From positions 1,561,531 through 1,625,530 of the forward strand of contig NZ_CP121472.1 in NCBI RefSeq assembly GCF_036208045.1: a stretch of DNA of 64,000 bases, given 5' to 3'. The DNA is from Thiorhodovibrio winogradskyi (lineage in GTDB: Bacteria; Pseudomonadota; Gammaproteobacteria; Chromatiales; Chromatiaceae). A model generated the notes under the pieces. The model was not told where the DNA came from and did not search any database. It was given only the letters and a program-made list of their open reading frames with translations. Below, piece after piece: positions 24,452-33,844 of the stretch; positions within the stretch are counted from its first letter, which is position 1, and every line of letters begins with the position of its first letter. Made by a program: the position numbers and the translations under genes.

Positions 24452-26842
24452 TTAGCTGGTTTGCAAAGTGGTCAGGTATTTGATCAAGCGCAGATGGTTA
24501 TGGCCTTGTTCAAAGCGGTAATGGACTTCGTCCATGGTTTGACGCACAAAATGGATTCCCAGTCCGCCGATTTGGCGTGAGTCAATCGCGGCTTGGGTGT
24601 CAGGTTCCGGCATCTCCAGCGGATTGAAGGGGATGCCATCGTCGCTGAGTTCCGCCTCGATTCGATCCTCTAGCCGTTGCAGCAGCAGGTTGAAGCTGTG
24701 CGCCTGGCCGTCGGGATAGGCATGGTGGATGATGTTGGTGACCAACTCGTCGAGGGCCAGGTTCAGCTGGTAAAGTGTTTTTTCATCAATGCCTTGCTCG
24801 TTACCAAAGCGCTCCAGCCAGGATGCCAGCCGGGTCAGCTCGGACAGGTCATTGGTGAGGGTGAGTGTGCTTGCTTGGCTCATCCTTGTCCCCTCGCGGC
24901 GAAACAGCATCATGGTGATGTCATCGAATTGCTCGGCTTCGCCGGTGTGCTCGCGAATGTCCGCCAGCAGGGCGGTGAGCGTCTCGCGGCAATTCAACGA
25001 CCGGCTGGCATGCAGGCGCTCAAGCATGCGTTGGTTGCCAAAGGCTTGGTTGTTAATGTCGATGGCCTCGTTGACGCCATCGGTGTAGAGCAGCAGGCTC
25101 TCGCCGGGGGCCAGCTGGATGTGGCCGGTGGTGTAGTCGAGATCGGCGACGGGGCCAGCGGCGATGCCGGCCGGGGAGTCGAGCCAGTCGATGCGGCCAT
25201 CCGCGCGTAGCCACAGTGGCGGATTATGTCCGGCATTGGCGTAGCGCATGCTGCCGTCAGACAAGGAGACCAGGGCGCAGAACAGCGTGACGAACATGCA
25301 GGAGTCATTGTGCTCGGCCAGGGCGTCGTTCAGGCGCGCGAGCATCTGCCCTGGGTCCGGGTTGGCCTTGACCTCGGCGCGCAACAGACTGCGGGTGACG
25401 GCCATGAACAGGGCCGCCGGCACGCCCTTGCCGGAGACATCGGCAATGGCGAGAAAGACCTGATCTTCGTCAAGCAGCAGAAAATCATAGAAATCACCGC
25501 CCACCTCGCGCGCCGGCTCGATGATGGCGAAGAGATCCATGTCCTCGCGCTCGGGAAAGGCGGGGAAGGTTTTGGGCACCAGGTCCATCTGAATGTCGCG
25601 AGCGATGCGCAGTTCGCCTTGGATGCGCTCGCGCGCCGCGGTCGTGGCTTCCAGGTCGGCCAGGTAGCCTTTGAGATGATCACGCATGGTGCGGAAGATG
25701 GCCGTGAGGCGCGCGATTTCGTCGCGGCCCCTCGGCAGTGGGAGTGGATCATCAAGGCGACCAGCGGCGATACTGGGCGCGGCCTCGCTGAGTGCGGTGA
25801 TGGGGCGGGTAATGGAGCGGGCAATCCAGCCGACCGCCAGCACCAGCACCAACAATCCGCCGCCGCCGGCGAGCGCCTGAAATTGGGTGAGCTGGGCAAT
25901 CTCGCGATTGAGCTGGGTTTGGGAAATCATCACGCCGGATATCCAGCCGGTGGTCGACAGCCGATCCCAGGCCAGCCAGCTTTTCTCCTCCGTGGCCCAG
26001 CCGATCCAGGGTCGCATGCCAGGCTTGCCGAAGAGCATCGTCTGGCCGGCCTGGCGCAGCTCGGGATCCTCGCGGGCCTCGGCGACGCTGAAAACCGACT
26101 CGTCCATGGTGAAATCGGCGACAGGGTGACTGATGTGCACGCCATTGCGACTGAGCAAAAAGCCGTAGCCATTGTCATCCAACGGGAGATTGGCCAGAAG
26201 CCGGTCGAGCCAGGCCAGCTCGATATCGCAGGTCACCACGCCGACGAAAACCGGCCCCTCTGGGGAGGGCAGGCGCAGAGGCGCTGAGTAGGTCACCATG
26301 CGCACACCGGTGGTGGCGATATAGGGTTCTGTCCACACCGGGCGGTCAAGAAAACGTGGCAGGGCGAACCAGTCCTGTGCGATGTAATCCTGGTTCTCCG
26401 CGCCCAGGTCCTTGTAGGCCAGGTTGCCGTTCACGCGATAGCTGAAAGGCGCCCAGGCGGCCCACTTTGATGGTTTGTGCTCCGGTAACCAGGACAACGA
26501 TATGCCGTATAGCGCTGGCTGGTTGCGCAATGCCTGTTCCTGCAGCGCACGCACTTGCTTTAGCGTCAGATCGAGCCCGGCGGCATTCAGGCTGATCGCC
26601 ATGCCGTCGACCAGGCTTTGCAGGCGGCCCAGGGTGGTGTCGATGCGATCAGCGGCGCCATTGGCCAGAAAGCGCGCGCGGACTTGCGCGTCTTCGGTCA
26701 GGCGGTCGCGGAAGCTCAGGTAATTCCACAGTAACAGGCCGCACAGAATCAGGCCCGCGACGCCCACGGTCGACAACAGCAGGCGGTTGCGCAACCGCGC
26801 CAGTGGCGGCACGGGGCCTATGTCGAGATTGGCCTGGTTCAT
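24452..26842 (-). CDS. Sensor phosphatase: Cache-HAMP-PP2C (RsbU/SpoIIE)-HATPase
   Basis: A 796-residue membrane protein for partner-switch signalling. An N-terminal membrane helix (LLLSTVGVAGLILCGLLLW) is followed by an extracytoplasmic Cache-like sensor to about residue 310, then a second helix and a HAMP domain (RSITRPITALSE). A PP2C/SpoIIE phosphatase comes next (AREVGGDFYDF, ADVSGKGVPAALFMA, YANAGHNPP, LLLYTDGVNEA). The C-terminal ~140 residues form an RsbW-type ATPase (LNLALDELVTNIIHHAYPDG, GGLGIHFVRQTMDEV). One polypeptide thus carries both phosphatase and anti-sigma-type kinase. It follows the binding-protein and STAS genes with a 15-bp gap, in one operon. Confidence 0.92.
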   Translation of the reverse strand: MNQANLDIGPVPPLARLRNRLLLSTVGVAGLILCGLLLWNYLSFRDRLTEDAQVRARFLANGAADRIDTTLGRLQSLVDGMAISLNAAGLDLTLKQVRALQEQALRNQPALYGISLSWLPEHKPSKWAAWAPFSYRVNGNLAYKDLGAENQDYIAQDWFALPRFLDRPVWTEPYIATTGVRMVTYSAPLRLPSPEGPVFVGVVTCDIELAWLDRLLANLPLDDNGYGFLLSRNGVHISHPVADFTMDESVFSVAEAREDPELRQAGQTMLFGKPGMRPWIGWATEEKSWLAWDRLSTTGWISGVMISQTQLNREIAQLTQFQALAGGGGLLVLVLAVGWIARSITRPITALSEAAPSIAAGRLDDPLPLPRGRDEIARLTAIFRTMRDHLKGYLADLEATTAARERIQGELRIARDIQMDLVPKTFPAFPEREDMDLFAIIEPAREVGGDFYDFLLLDEDQVFLAIADVSGKGVPAALFMAVTRSLLRAEVKANPDPGQMLARLNDALAEHNDSCMFVTLFCALVSLSDGSMRYANAGHNPPLWLRADGRIDWLDSPAGIAAGPVADLDYTTGHIQLAPGESLLLYTDGVNEAIDINNQAFGNQRMLERLHASRSLNCRETLTALLADIREHTGEAEQFDDITMMLFRREGTRMSQASTLTLTNDLSELTRLASWLERFGNEQGIDEKTLYQLNLALDELVTNIIHHAYPDGQAHSFNLLLQRLEDRIEAELSDDGIPFNPLEMPEPDTQAAIDSRQIGGLGIHFVRQTMDEVHYRFEQGHNHLRLIKYLTTLQTS

Positions 26843-26857
26843 GTTCCAGGCGCGGAC

Positions 26858-28171
26858 CTAGGGGTTTTCATCGAGCTTGGCATCGGTGTTGTCGTTCGGT
26901 ACCCCGCTCGGCCGCGCTCGGGCATGGGTGCTGTTGGGGCCCTGTTGATCCTTCTCGCCACATCCAGGACAAAAGACCGCGAGGGGCAGTGCTTTGTCGA
27001 TTCGCTCAGCCGCGACCAATGCCTTGGCAGTGGCGGCATGGGCAGCGGCCGAAAGGCGTGCCGAGGTGCGCGGTTCCTCGATGTCATCAAGGAAGATGGA
27101 TGCGAGCAGATGCTTGAGCATCCAGTGTTCATGCGGGCGGTTGGTTGGGACTTGGGCGCGTTCGGCTTCGGCCATCACCAGGTCGATGGCCTGCGGCGGA
27201 TGGGCGCGCGCGTATTCCCAGCCCTTAAGGGTCGCTTGCCACAGGCGCCGCGCCAGGGCGCCGTGCTGTTCAAGCCAGTCGGCGCGGGCGTAAAGCCCAT
27301 CCTCGGGGAAATCGAATCCAAAATCGCGCAGCAGAAAGGCCGTCAGGCGGTCCGCATCGACGCCCGCCTGCCAAATGCGATGGTATTCGTTGTATTCCAT
27401 GGCGGCGCAGGCGGAGACACCGCCGTGCAGAAACAAGTTCACCGTGCCGTATTGTGGGATGAGCTCTGGTGCGATCCGGCGGGCCGAAAGCAATGCGTGA
27501 ACGGACGCCGTGAAAGGTCCAGGCCATAGGCTGACGCGCTGGCCATTCAGATCCTCAAGATGCTCAATGCCGCGATCCTTCCATGCCAATAGCATCAGGT
27601 TGGAGCGTTGAACCAATTGGCCGATCAGCACCGGGCGCCTGGCCCCTGTCCTGTTATCGCTCCCGTCATCGTCACTTGCGTCGCCACTTGCATCGCTAGT
27701 GGCTTCGCCAGCGCTGTTGCTAGCGGCATCGGCGTTGGCGGCAGCCACCATGGCATCGGCGAGAAAGGCGGTGGCAAGCTCGGCATCGCCCTTTTGCAGC
27801 CAATCAAGCGATGAGCGGTTGGCATTGGCATGCACGAAGCGCACATCCGCCCCGGCCGCCGCGTAAAGGCCCTGCTCTCGGGCCAGATAAAAACCAGCGA
27901 ACTGGCTCTGCGGACTCCATTGCAAGGCGATGCGCACTGGCGTCAGTGGATTGGCCCCGTCCTCCGCTCTTGGTATCGACTCTGGTATCGACTCTGGTAT
28001 CGACTCTGGTATCGACTCTGTTATCGACTCTGTTATCGACTCTGGTATCGACTCTGGTATCGACTCTGGTATCGACTCTGGTATCGGCAAGGGCACGGGC
28101 GCCTCGGCGAGCCCCGTTGAGGAGGCGAGCAGTGCCGCGCATAGGACAAAAGATCGCGGATCCAGCATCAC
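26858..28171 (-). CDS. NMT1/THI5-like periplasmic binding protein with IPES repeat linker
   Basis: A 437-residue exported substrate-binding protein. A signal peptide (MMLDPRSFVLCAALLASSTG) is followed by a linker of about ten ESIP/ESIT units at residues ~29-68. The binding domain then starts with the classical RIALQWSPQSQFAGFYLAREQGLY. A second low-complexity insert (ATSDASGDASDDDGSDN) interrupts the domain near residue 160. The Cys-containing end VFCPGCGEKD is unusual. There is no ABC permease or ATPase beside it. Instead it lies between STAS and phosphatase genes, which suggests that it reports a ligand to the sensor rather than feeding a transporter (inference). Confidence 0.85.
   Translation of the reverse strand: MMLDPRSFVLCAALLASSTGLAEAPVPLPIPESIPESIPESIPESITESITESIPESIPESIPESIPRAEDGANPLTPVRIALQWSPQSQFAGFYLAREQGLYAAAGADVRFVHANANRSSLDWLQKGDAELATAFLADAMVAAANADAASNSAGEATSDASGDASDDDGSDNRTGARRPVLIGQLVQRSNLMLLAWKDRGIEHLEDLNGQRVSLWPGPFTASVHALLSARRIAPELIPQYGTVNLFLHGGVSACAAMEYNEYHRIWQAGVDADRLTAFLLRDFGFDFPEDGLYARADWLEQHGALARRLWQATLKGWEYARAHPPQAIDLVMAEAERAQVPTNRPHEHWMLKHLLASIFLDDIEEPRTSARLSAAAHAATAKALVAAERIDKALPLAVFCPGCGEKDQQGPNSTHARARPSGVPNDNTDAKLDENP
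27971..28087 (+). repeat. 12-bp tandem repeat (about ten copies) coding for ESIP units
   Basis: Units of TGGTATCGACTC, with two adjacent units reading TGTTATCGACTC, run head to tail with no spacers. On the minus strand they encode Glu-Ser-Ile-Pro, or Glu-Ser-Ile-Thr in the two variants. In-frame 12-bp units can change in number by slippage without breaking the gene. Confidence 0.95.
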
Positions 28172-28188
28172 GGGTTTGACGGCTCGGC

Positions 28189-28530
28189 TCAGGCAGGCGA
28201 GGCGAGTTTTTCGAGTGCCTGTTCGCGCGAGTCAAAGATGTCGATGATCGAACTGAAGCCACTCATCTTGAAGACTTCCCGTACCTCGTTTTGAAGGTTG
28301 CAGATGCCGAATGGCCGTTTGGCTTTTTTGCACTCTTTGGTGGCCAGCAACAGCACCCGCAGTCCGGCACTGGAGATGTAATCGAGCGCGGCACAATCCA
28401 GGAGAACCAGGGGCGCGGCGGCAAGCTCGCTGATCAGCTGCTCTTGCAACGTTGGAGCGGTGCTGCCATCGAGCCGCCCCTTGATGACAAAGACAAGTGC
28501 ATCAGACTGTTTTTCAATTAAAATATCCAT
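28189..28530 (-). CDS. STAS-domain anti-sigma factor antagonist
   Basis: A 113-residue RsbV/SpoIIAA-like protein (MDILIEKQSDALVFVIKGRL, DGSTAPTLQEQL). The phosphorylatable serine is in the standard motif LDCAALDYISSAGLRVLLLA. It would be phosphorylated by the ATPase domain and dephosphorylated by the PP2C domain of the protein at 24452-26842. It is the first gene of that operon, 17 bp before the binding-protein gene. The start is the ATG at 28530; a longer frame reaching 28659 has no typical STAS sequence. No anti-sigma target or sigma factor gene is visible nearby. Confidence 0.9.
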   Translation of the reverse strand: MDILIEKQSDALVFVIKGRLDGSTAPTLQEQLISELAAAPLVLLDCAALDYISSAGLRVLLLATKECKKAKRPFGICNLQNEVREVFKMSGFSSIIDIFDSREQALEKLASPA

Positions 28531-28870
28531 CGAATTCGTGTTCCGGTCGAGGTGATGACGGTTACTCGGCATCACGGGGATTCTTGCATGGGGCTCATCC
28601 TTCGGGGTGGCCGGTATTTTGGAACTGCCGGTATTTTGGCACCGCGTGCCCTGGCGCACCAGGGTTTTTCTTGCTGGAAGGCCGCTTCGCTGAAGCCTGT
28701 TTCCCCAACGGGCCAGGGAAACTGGTCCTGGATGATGGCCCGCCGGCGTTGGTCCGCGAGTTCGGATGGCTGGCGCGGCACGGGTGCGTCATTTTGTCAG
28801 AGTGGATGTCAGAGTTGGCGTCAAGGATGGCGCTGGCGCTAGGCTGCGGGTGACAGCGCCGAGCGGATGT
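28531..28870 (-). other. Intergenic region between STAS and zinc-ribbon genes
   Basis: About 340 bp that should hold the promoter of the STAS operon. The only structure I see is a short direct repeat of GGTATTTTGG near 28614-28640. No gene is supported here. Confidence 0.4.
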
Positions 28871-29431
28871 TCAAGATGGCTCGCGGCGAAATTCCTTGCC
28901 CTGACATTCCGCACAGTCGGATATGCGCGTCGCACGCTGAAAATGCACCCGAGCGCCGCAGTGGTTGCAAACCAGTGTGCCGGGGCCGGTGATCTCGCCG
29001 CTGTGGTAGCGTCGCTGGGTTCGGGCCTGCTCGGCGCGTTCGGCCCAGGCTTGCAGTTGCAGGCTGGTTTGATCCGCCACGCTGGTAAAGACCTCGAGCA
29101 GCCGTTCCTCGATCAGTTCCAAATCGAAACGCCACCAGGTTTTCAGCTCCTCGCCGGTGTCGACCAAATAGTGGGCGGCATCCTCGATGTCGCGCTCGAT
29201 GTACTCGGCGACGCGATTGGCCTCCTCGCGCGTGAGTTCGCCAAGTTCAACCATGTGGTCACGGGCTTTTTCCAGCCAGTCGCGCAGCTTGGGCGTCGCA
29301 TCCTCGGCGGCATCAAGGCGCTCGCGGGTGCGCTCGAGCATGCGCTCATAGGCATCGACCAGGCGATCGACGCTTTCTGGCTTGGACTGATCGGAGTGGC
29401 TCGTGGAGTGATCAGAGGGATGATCGGACAT
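28871..29431 (-). CDS. Zinc-ribbon protein, DUF1451 family
   Basis: A 186-residue cytoplasmic protein of the DUF1451 group. A long helical, charged middle ([20 protein letters not shown] onward) is followed by a C-terminal zinc ribbon with two Cys pairs: [10 protein letters not shown] and [12 protein letters not shown]. The function of the family is unknown; it is widespread in gammaproteobacteria. The ATG at 29431 is preceded by GAGGAGA and is preferred over a longer frame to 29536. It is divergent from leuS, sharing a ~115-bp promoter region. Confidence 0.85.
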   Translation of the reverse strand: MSDHPSDHSTSHSDQSKPESVDRLVDAYERMLERTRERLDAAEDATPKLRDWLEKARDHMVELGELTREEANRVAEYIERDIEDAAHYLVDTGEELKTWWRFDLELIEERLLEVFTSVADQTSLQLQAWAERAEQARTQRRYHSGEITGPGTLVCNHCGARVHFQRATRISDCAECQGKEFRREPS

Positions 29432-29546
29432 AAGAGGTCTCCTCAAAGCGCGCGCTCGCGCGGTTGGTGAAGGTTTTGCGTTATCCTTTGCGGTCACTTC
29501 AATCTTAGGCGAGTTTTGCTCGCGATGTTCCAGCATCGGCCAATTT

Positions 29547-32135
29547 ATGCACAGCGATTATGATCCCCAGGCCATCGAGGCCGAGGCCCAGGCGTTTTGG
29601 GATGCCAACCAGTCGTTTCGCGCGATTGAGGACCCGGCGCGCGAGAAGTTCTACTGCCTGTCCATGTTCCCTTACCCAAGCGGACGGCTGCACATGGGCC
29701 ATGTGCGAAATTACACCATTGGCGATGTGATTTCGCGCTATCAGCGCATGCTGGGCAAGAATGTGCTCCAACCCATGGGGTGGGATGCCTTCGGTCTGCC
29801 GGCTGAAAACGCCGCCATCAAACATGGCATACCGCCATCGCAATGGACGCGCTCGAATCTTGAGTATATGAAAGCCCAGCTCAAGCAGCTCGGCTTTGGC
29901 TACGACTGGACGCGCGAGTTGGCGACCTGCGATCCTGATTACTACCGCTGGGAGCAGTGGCTGTTCACCCGACTGGTCGAGAAGGGCCTGGCCTATCGCG
30001 CCACCGCCATGGTCAACTGGGATCCCGTTGATCAAACCGTGCTGGCCAACGAGCAGGTCATCGACGGGCGCGGCTGGCGCTCGGGCGCTCCGGTGGAGAA
30101 GCGCGAGATCGAGCAATGGTCGGTGCGCATCACCGATTATGCCCAGGAACTGCTCGATGCCCTGGATGGCCTGGACGGCTGGCCGGAGCAGGTGCGCACC
30201 ATGCAGCGCAACTGGATCGGGCGCTCCGAGGGCGTTGCCATGACCTTTGGCATCGAGGGCTCCGAAGAGACTTTGGGTATTTACACCACTCGCGCCGATA
30301 CCCTGATGGGCGTGACCTATGTCGCCGTGGCCGCCGAGCATCCGCTGGCGCGGCGCATGGCCGCTCAAGATGCTGGGCTGGCGGCCTTTATCGAGGACTG
30401 TCGCCAGGGCGGTATTTCCGAGGCCGAGATCGAGACCATGGAGAAGAAGGGGCATCCGCTGGGGTTGAATGCCCTGCATCCGGTCAGCGGAGAAGCCGTG
30501 CCCATCTACGCCGCCAACTTCGTCCTCATGGGCTATGGCACCGGCGCGGTCATGGCGGTGCCGGGGCATGATCAGCGCGACTGGGAATTCGCCGAGCGCC
30601 ATGGCATCCCCAAGAAACAGGTCATTATCCCGGCCGATGGCGCGCCCTCCAATGGAGAGAACGCGGGCATTGAACAGGGCGCTTATGTCGAGAAAGGCAT
30701 CCTGACCGACTCCGGCCCCTTCGATGGCCTGGCCTCGGACGATGCCATCGAGGCCATCGCCGACTGGCTCGCCGAGCGCGGACGCGGCGAGAAGCGGGTG
30801 AATTATCGTCTGCGCGACTGGGGCGTGTCACGCCAGCGCTACTGGGGCTGTCCGCTACCCATCGTGCGCGCGGCCGACGGCGGCATTCGCGTCGAGACCG
30901 AGCTGCCGGTGCGCCTGCCCGAGGACGTGGTGGTGGATGGCTCGGGCTCGCCGCTGAAAAAAATGCCCGAGTTTTATCAGCTGCCCAATGGCGAGAGCCG
31001 CGAGACCGACACCTTCGACACCTTTGTCGAGTCGAGCTGGTACTACGCCCGCTACTGCTCGGCCGATTGCGACAGCGCCATGCTGGATCAGCGGGCCAAT
31101 TACTGGCTGCCGGTCGATCAGTACGTCGGCGGCATTGAGCACGCGGTGCTGCATCTGCTCTACGCGCGCTTTTTTCATAAGCTGATGCGCGACGAGGGCC
31201 TGGTTGACTGCGACGAGCCCTTCGCGCGCTTGCTCACCCAGGGCATGGTGGTGGCCGAGACCTGGTATCGGGAAGATGCCGAGGGGCGCAAGCAGTGGTT
31301 CAATCCCACCGAGATCAAGGTCAGTCGCGATGATAAGGGCCAGGTGGTGGGTGCGGTGCTGGAGGCTGATGGCGAGCCCGTGTTCTTCGGTGGCATCGAA
31401 AAGATGTCCAAATCCAAGAACAACGGCGTCGATCCCGAGCAGCTCATCGCCCGCTATGGCGCCGATACCGTGCGGCTTTACACCATGTTCACCGCACCGC
31501 CGGATCAGTCGCTGGAGTGGAACGACGAGGGCGTGGAGGGTGCCGCGCGTTTTCTCAAGCGACTCTGGCATCTCGCCGCGACCCAGGCCGAGATGGTCCG
31601 CGCGCAGTCGCCCGATGCAATCATCCTGGCCGATCTTGATAAGCCACTCGCCGACGCCCGGCGCGAATTGCACCTGGCGCTGAAAAAGGCGCTCTTCGAC
31701 TACGAACGCCAGCAGTTCAATACCGTGGTCTCCGGCTGCATGACCATGGTCAATGTGCTGCACAAGCTGTCGCTGGACGGATCGCGGGCACGAGCGGTCT
31801 TCCGTGAGGGACTCACCCTGGTGCTGCGGCTGCTCGCGCCCATTGCTCCCCATGTCAGCCATTATTTGTGGCGGGAACTGGACTTTGGCGAGGATGTGCT
31901 TGGCGCCGGCTGGCCCGAGGTGGATGAGGCGGCGCTGGAGCAGGACAGCATCGAATACGTGGTGCAGGTCAACGGCAAGGTGCGCGGCAAGATTCAGGTG
32001 CCGGCGGCGGCCAGGCGCGAGGAGATCGAGGCCAGCGCACTGCGCAACGAGAACGTCAGCCGCCACCTGGAGGGTAAGACTCCGCGCAAGGTCATACTGG
32101 TGCCGGGCAAGCTGGTCAATCTGGTGGTGGGTTAA
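29547..32135 (+). CDS. leuS: Leucyl-tRNA synthetase
   Basis: A full-length (862-residue) bacterial LeuRS, which charges tRNA-Leu with leucine. The class I signatures are present: HMGH at 49-52 ([19 protein letters not shown]) and KMSKS at 619-623. The CP1 editing domain is present ([38 protein letters not shown]). The anticodon-binding and C-terminal domains end with [14 protein letters not shown]. It heads a conserved run with lptE, holA, proA and nadD. Confidence 0.98.
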   Translation: MHSDYDPQAIEAEAQAFWDANQSFRAIEDPAREKFYCLSMFPYPSGRLHMGHVRNYTIGDVISRYQRMLGKNVLQPMGWDAFGLPAENAAIKHGIPPSQWTRSNLEYMKAQLKQLGFGYDWTRELATCDPDYYRWEQWLFTRLVEKGLAYRATAMVNWDPVDQTVLANEQVIDGRGWRSGAPVEKREIEQWSVRITDYAQELLDALDGLDGWPEQVRTMQRNWIGRSEGVAMTFGIEGSEETLGIYTTRADTLMGVTYVAVAAEHPLARRMAAQDAGLAAFIEDCRQGGISEAEIETMEKKGHPLGLNALHPVSGEAVPIYAANFVLMGYGTGAVMAVPGHDQRDWEFAERHGIPKKQVIIPADGAPSNGENAGIEQGAYVEKGILTDSGPFDGLASDDAIEAIADWLAERGRGEKRVNYRLRDWGVSRQRYWGCPLPIVRAADGGIRVETELPVRLPEDVVVDGSGSPLKKMPEFYQLPNGESRETDTFDTFVESSWYYARYCSADCDSAMLDQRANYWLPVDQYVGGIEHAVLHLLYARFFHKLMRDEGLVDCDEPFARLLTQGMVVAETWYREDAEGRKQWFNPTEIKVSRDDKGQVVGAVLEADGEPVFFGGIEKMSKSKNNGVDPEQLIARYGADTVRLYTMFTAPPDQSLEWNDEGVEGAARFLKRLWHLAATQAEMVRAQSPDAIILADLDKPLADARRELHLALKKALFDYERQQFNTVVSGCMTMVNVLHKLSLDGSRARAVFREGLTLVLRLLAPIAPHVSHYLWRELDFGEDVLGAGWPEVDEAALEQDSIEYVVQVNGKVRGKIQVPAAARREEIEASALRNENVSRHLEGKTPRKVILVPGKLVNLVVG

Positions 32136-32156
32136 AGCGATCTGGAGGGGTGGCGG

Positions 32157-32711
32157 ATGATGCGCATCAAAGGTCCGCGACCCAGAGCGACCGCTAGGAA
32201 ATGGGTCCGGCGCGGTTTCTCTACCTGGGGGCTGATCATGGCGCTGGCGTTGCTCGCGAGCAGCTGCGGTTTTCAATTGCGCGGCGCCCTGGATATTCCC
32301 AGCGAGTATAGCCCGATCTTTATCCAGTCCGGCGGTGCAGTTGGTGTGGCGATGGAAGAACGGCTCCAGAGCGGTGGTCTCAGTATCACCCAGGTCGCGT
32401 CCGAGGCCGGCTTGATCCTGCGTGTGCTCGGACAGCAGCGCAGCTCGCGTGTTGTCGCGGTGGATCGCAGCGGTTTGGCGTTGGCCTATGGGTTGACCTA
32501 CACCGTCACCTTCGATGCCCTGGATGCTCGGGGCCAGGTTGTGCAGCCGCCGCAAACTCTAAGCGCGGTGCGCACCTTCGACGACAACCCTGATGTGGCG
32601 GTGCTCGGCAAGCAACTCGAATCCAATATCATTTACCAGGATCTGGTTGCTGATGTCGCCGACCGTATTCTGCTCAGCCTGCGGGCCGCTTTAACTCCAC
32701 AGGTCCCATGA
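32157..32711 (+). CDS. lptE: LPS-assembly lipoprotein LptE
   Basis: A 184-residue outer-membrane lipoprotein that plugs and stabilises the LptD translocon for lipopolysaccharide. It has a basic N-terminus, a hydrophobic stretch and the lipobox LASSC, followed by the typical start of mature LptE (GFQLRGALDIPSEYSPIFIQ). It lies 21 bp after leuS and overlaps holA by 4 bp, the standard gammaproteobacterial order. The N-terminus is ~20 residues longer than usual, and a later in-frame start (LIMALALL) is possible. Confidence 0.9.
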   Translation: MMRIKGPRPRATARKWVRRGFSTWGLIMALALLASSCGFQLRGALDIPSEYSPIFIQSGGAVGVAMEERLQSGGLSITQVASEAGLILRVLGQQRSSRVVAVDRSGLALAYGLTYTVTFDALDARGQVVQPPQTLSAVRTFDDNPDVAVLGKQLESNIIYQDLVADVADRILLSLRAALTPQVP

Positions 32712-33724
32712 AGCTGCGCCCGGAACAGTTGCAGGGTCAACTGCGCAAAGCGCTGGCGCCGGTTTACCTGGTGTGCGGCGAGGAGCCGCTGCAATTCAAG
32801 GAAGCCGTGGATGCTATCCGCGCACGTGCGCGCGAACAGGGCTTTAGCGAACGACAAGTGTTGGAGCACACCAAAGATTTCAATTGGTCCTCGCTGGCCG
32901 CCGAGGCTGGCAATCTGTCCCTGTTTGCCGACCGGCGCCTGATCGAGTTGCGCCTCGGCGACAAGCTCGGCCGCGAGGGCGCCGACGCCATCCGCGCCTA
33001 TTGCGAGAAGCCCGCGCAAGACGTGCTGCTGCTGATCCAGGCCCCCGCATTGGGCTGGAAGGAGCTGAAAACCAAGTGGGCGCGGACGCTTGACCGGGTG
33101 GGCGTGATTCTCGAAGTTCGTCGCCTGCAAGGTGGTGCGCTGGTGCAATGGCTGGATCAGCGCTTGCGCGCCAAGGGCTTCACGCCAACGCCCGAGGTCG
33201 CCGCGCTGTTGGCCGAACGGGTGGAGGGCAATCTGCTCGCCGCTGATCAGGAAGTCAGCAAGCTGGCGTTGTTGCTGGAGCCCGGTCCCATTGATCCCGA
33301 GGCCCTGCGCGCCGCCGTGGCCGACAGTGCGCGCTATGATCTCTTCGACCTAAGTGGTGCCGCCCTGGCCGGGGATCGCGCGCGCACGCAGCGCATCATC
33401 CATGGCTTGGCGGGGGAGGGCACGGCCGAGCCCTTGGTGCTCTGGGTATTGGCGCGCGAAGTGCGCATGCTGGCCGCGGTTGCTTTTGCGCGCCGCGCGC
33501 GGGCTGACCTAAACGCCGTCTTTCAAACCCATCAGGTATGGGAGTCCCGCCGCGCGGGGGTGATACAGGCGCTGGAGCGCTATTCGCTGCCCTATCTGTG
33601 GCGTTTGTTGCTGGAATGCGCGGCGGTGGATCTCGCCATCAAAGGTCGCGGCGAGGGCGATCCCTGGACCATGCTCGCGCGCATCGCCGACGGGTTGGCG
33701 CGGGGTGTGAAACGCCAGCCCTGA
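32708..33724 (+). CDS. holA: DNA polymerase III delta subunit
   Basis: A 338-residue delta subunit of the clamp loader, which opens the beta clamp. It begins MKLRPEQLQGQLRKALAPVY, followed by LVCGEEPLQFKEA, the usual HolA opening. The middle and C-terminal regions are also typical (LLAADQEVSKLALL, YDLFDLSGAALAGD, LVLWVLAREVRMLA). The length is normal. The start overlaps the lptE stop (ATGA). Confidence 0.95.
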   Translation: MKLRPEQLQGQLRKALAPVYLVCGEEPLQFKEAVDAIRARAREQGFSERQVLEHTKDFNWSSLAAEAGNLSLFADRRLIELRLGDKLGREGADAIRAYCEKPAQDVLLLIQAPALGWKELKTKWARTLDRVGVILEVRRLQGGALVQWLDQRLRAKGFTPTPEVAALLAERVEGNLLAADQEVSKLALLLEPGPIDPEALRAAVADSARYDLFDLSGAALAGDRARTQRIIHGLAGEGTAEPLVLWVLAREVRMLAAVAFARRARADLNAVFQTHQVWESRRAGVIQALERYSLPYLWRLLLECAAVDLAIKGRGEGDPWTMLARIADGLARGVKRQP

Positions 33725-33844
33725 ATCACGCGAGCCCGAATGACGAGATCAGGGGACGACGAGATCAGTGATTACGCAAGCAGGGAATCAACAGCCCTCG
33801 GGTCGTGAATCCTCTATCAATTGACGGGAGCCAGTCTGAAGCCA

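Noticed and set aside
27971-28087. Short regular repeats considered as a CRISPR array
   Set aside because: The 12-bp units are contiguous without spacers and encode an in-frame ESIP linker.
30855-32555. Minus-strand open frame of 566 codons opposite leuS and lptE
   Set aside because: leuS and lptE are unambiguous on the plus strand; the antisense frame has no recognisable domain.
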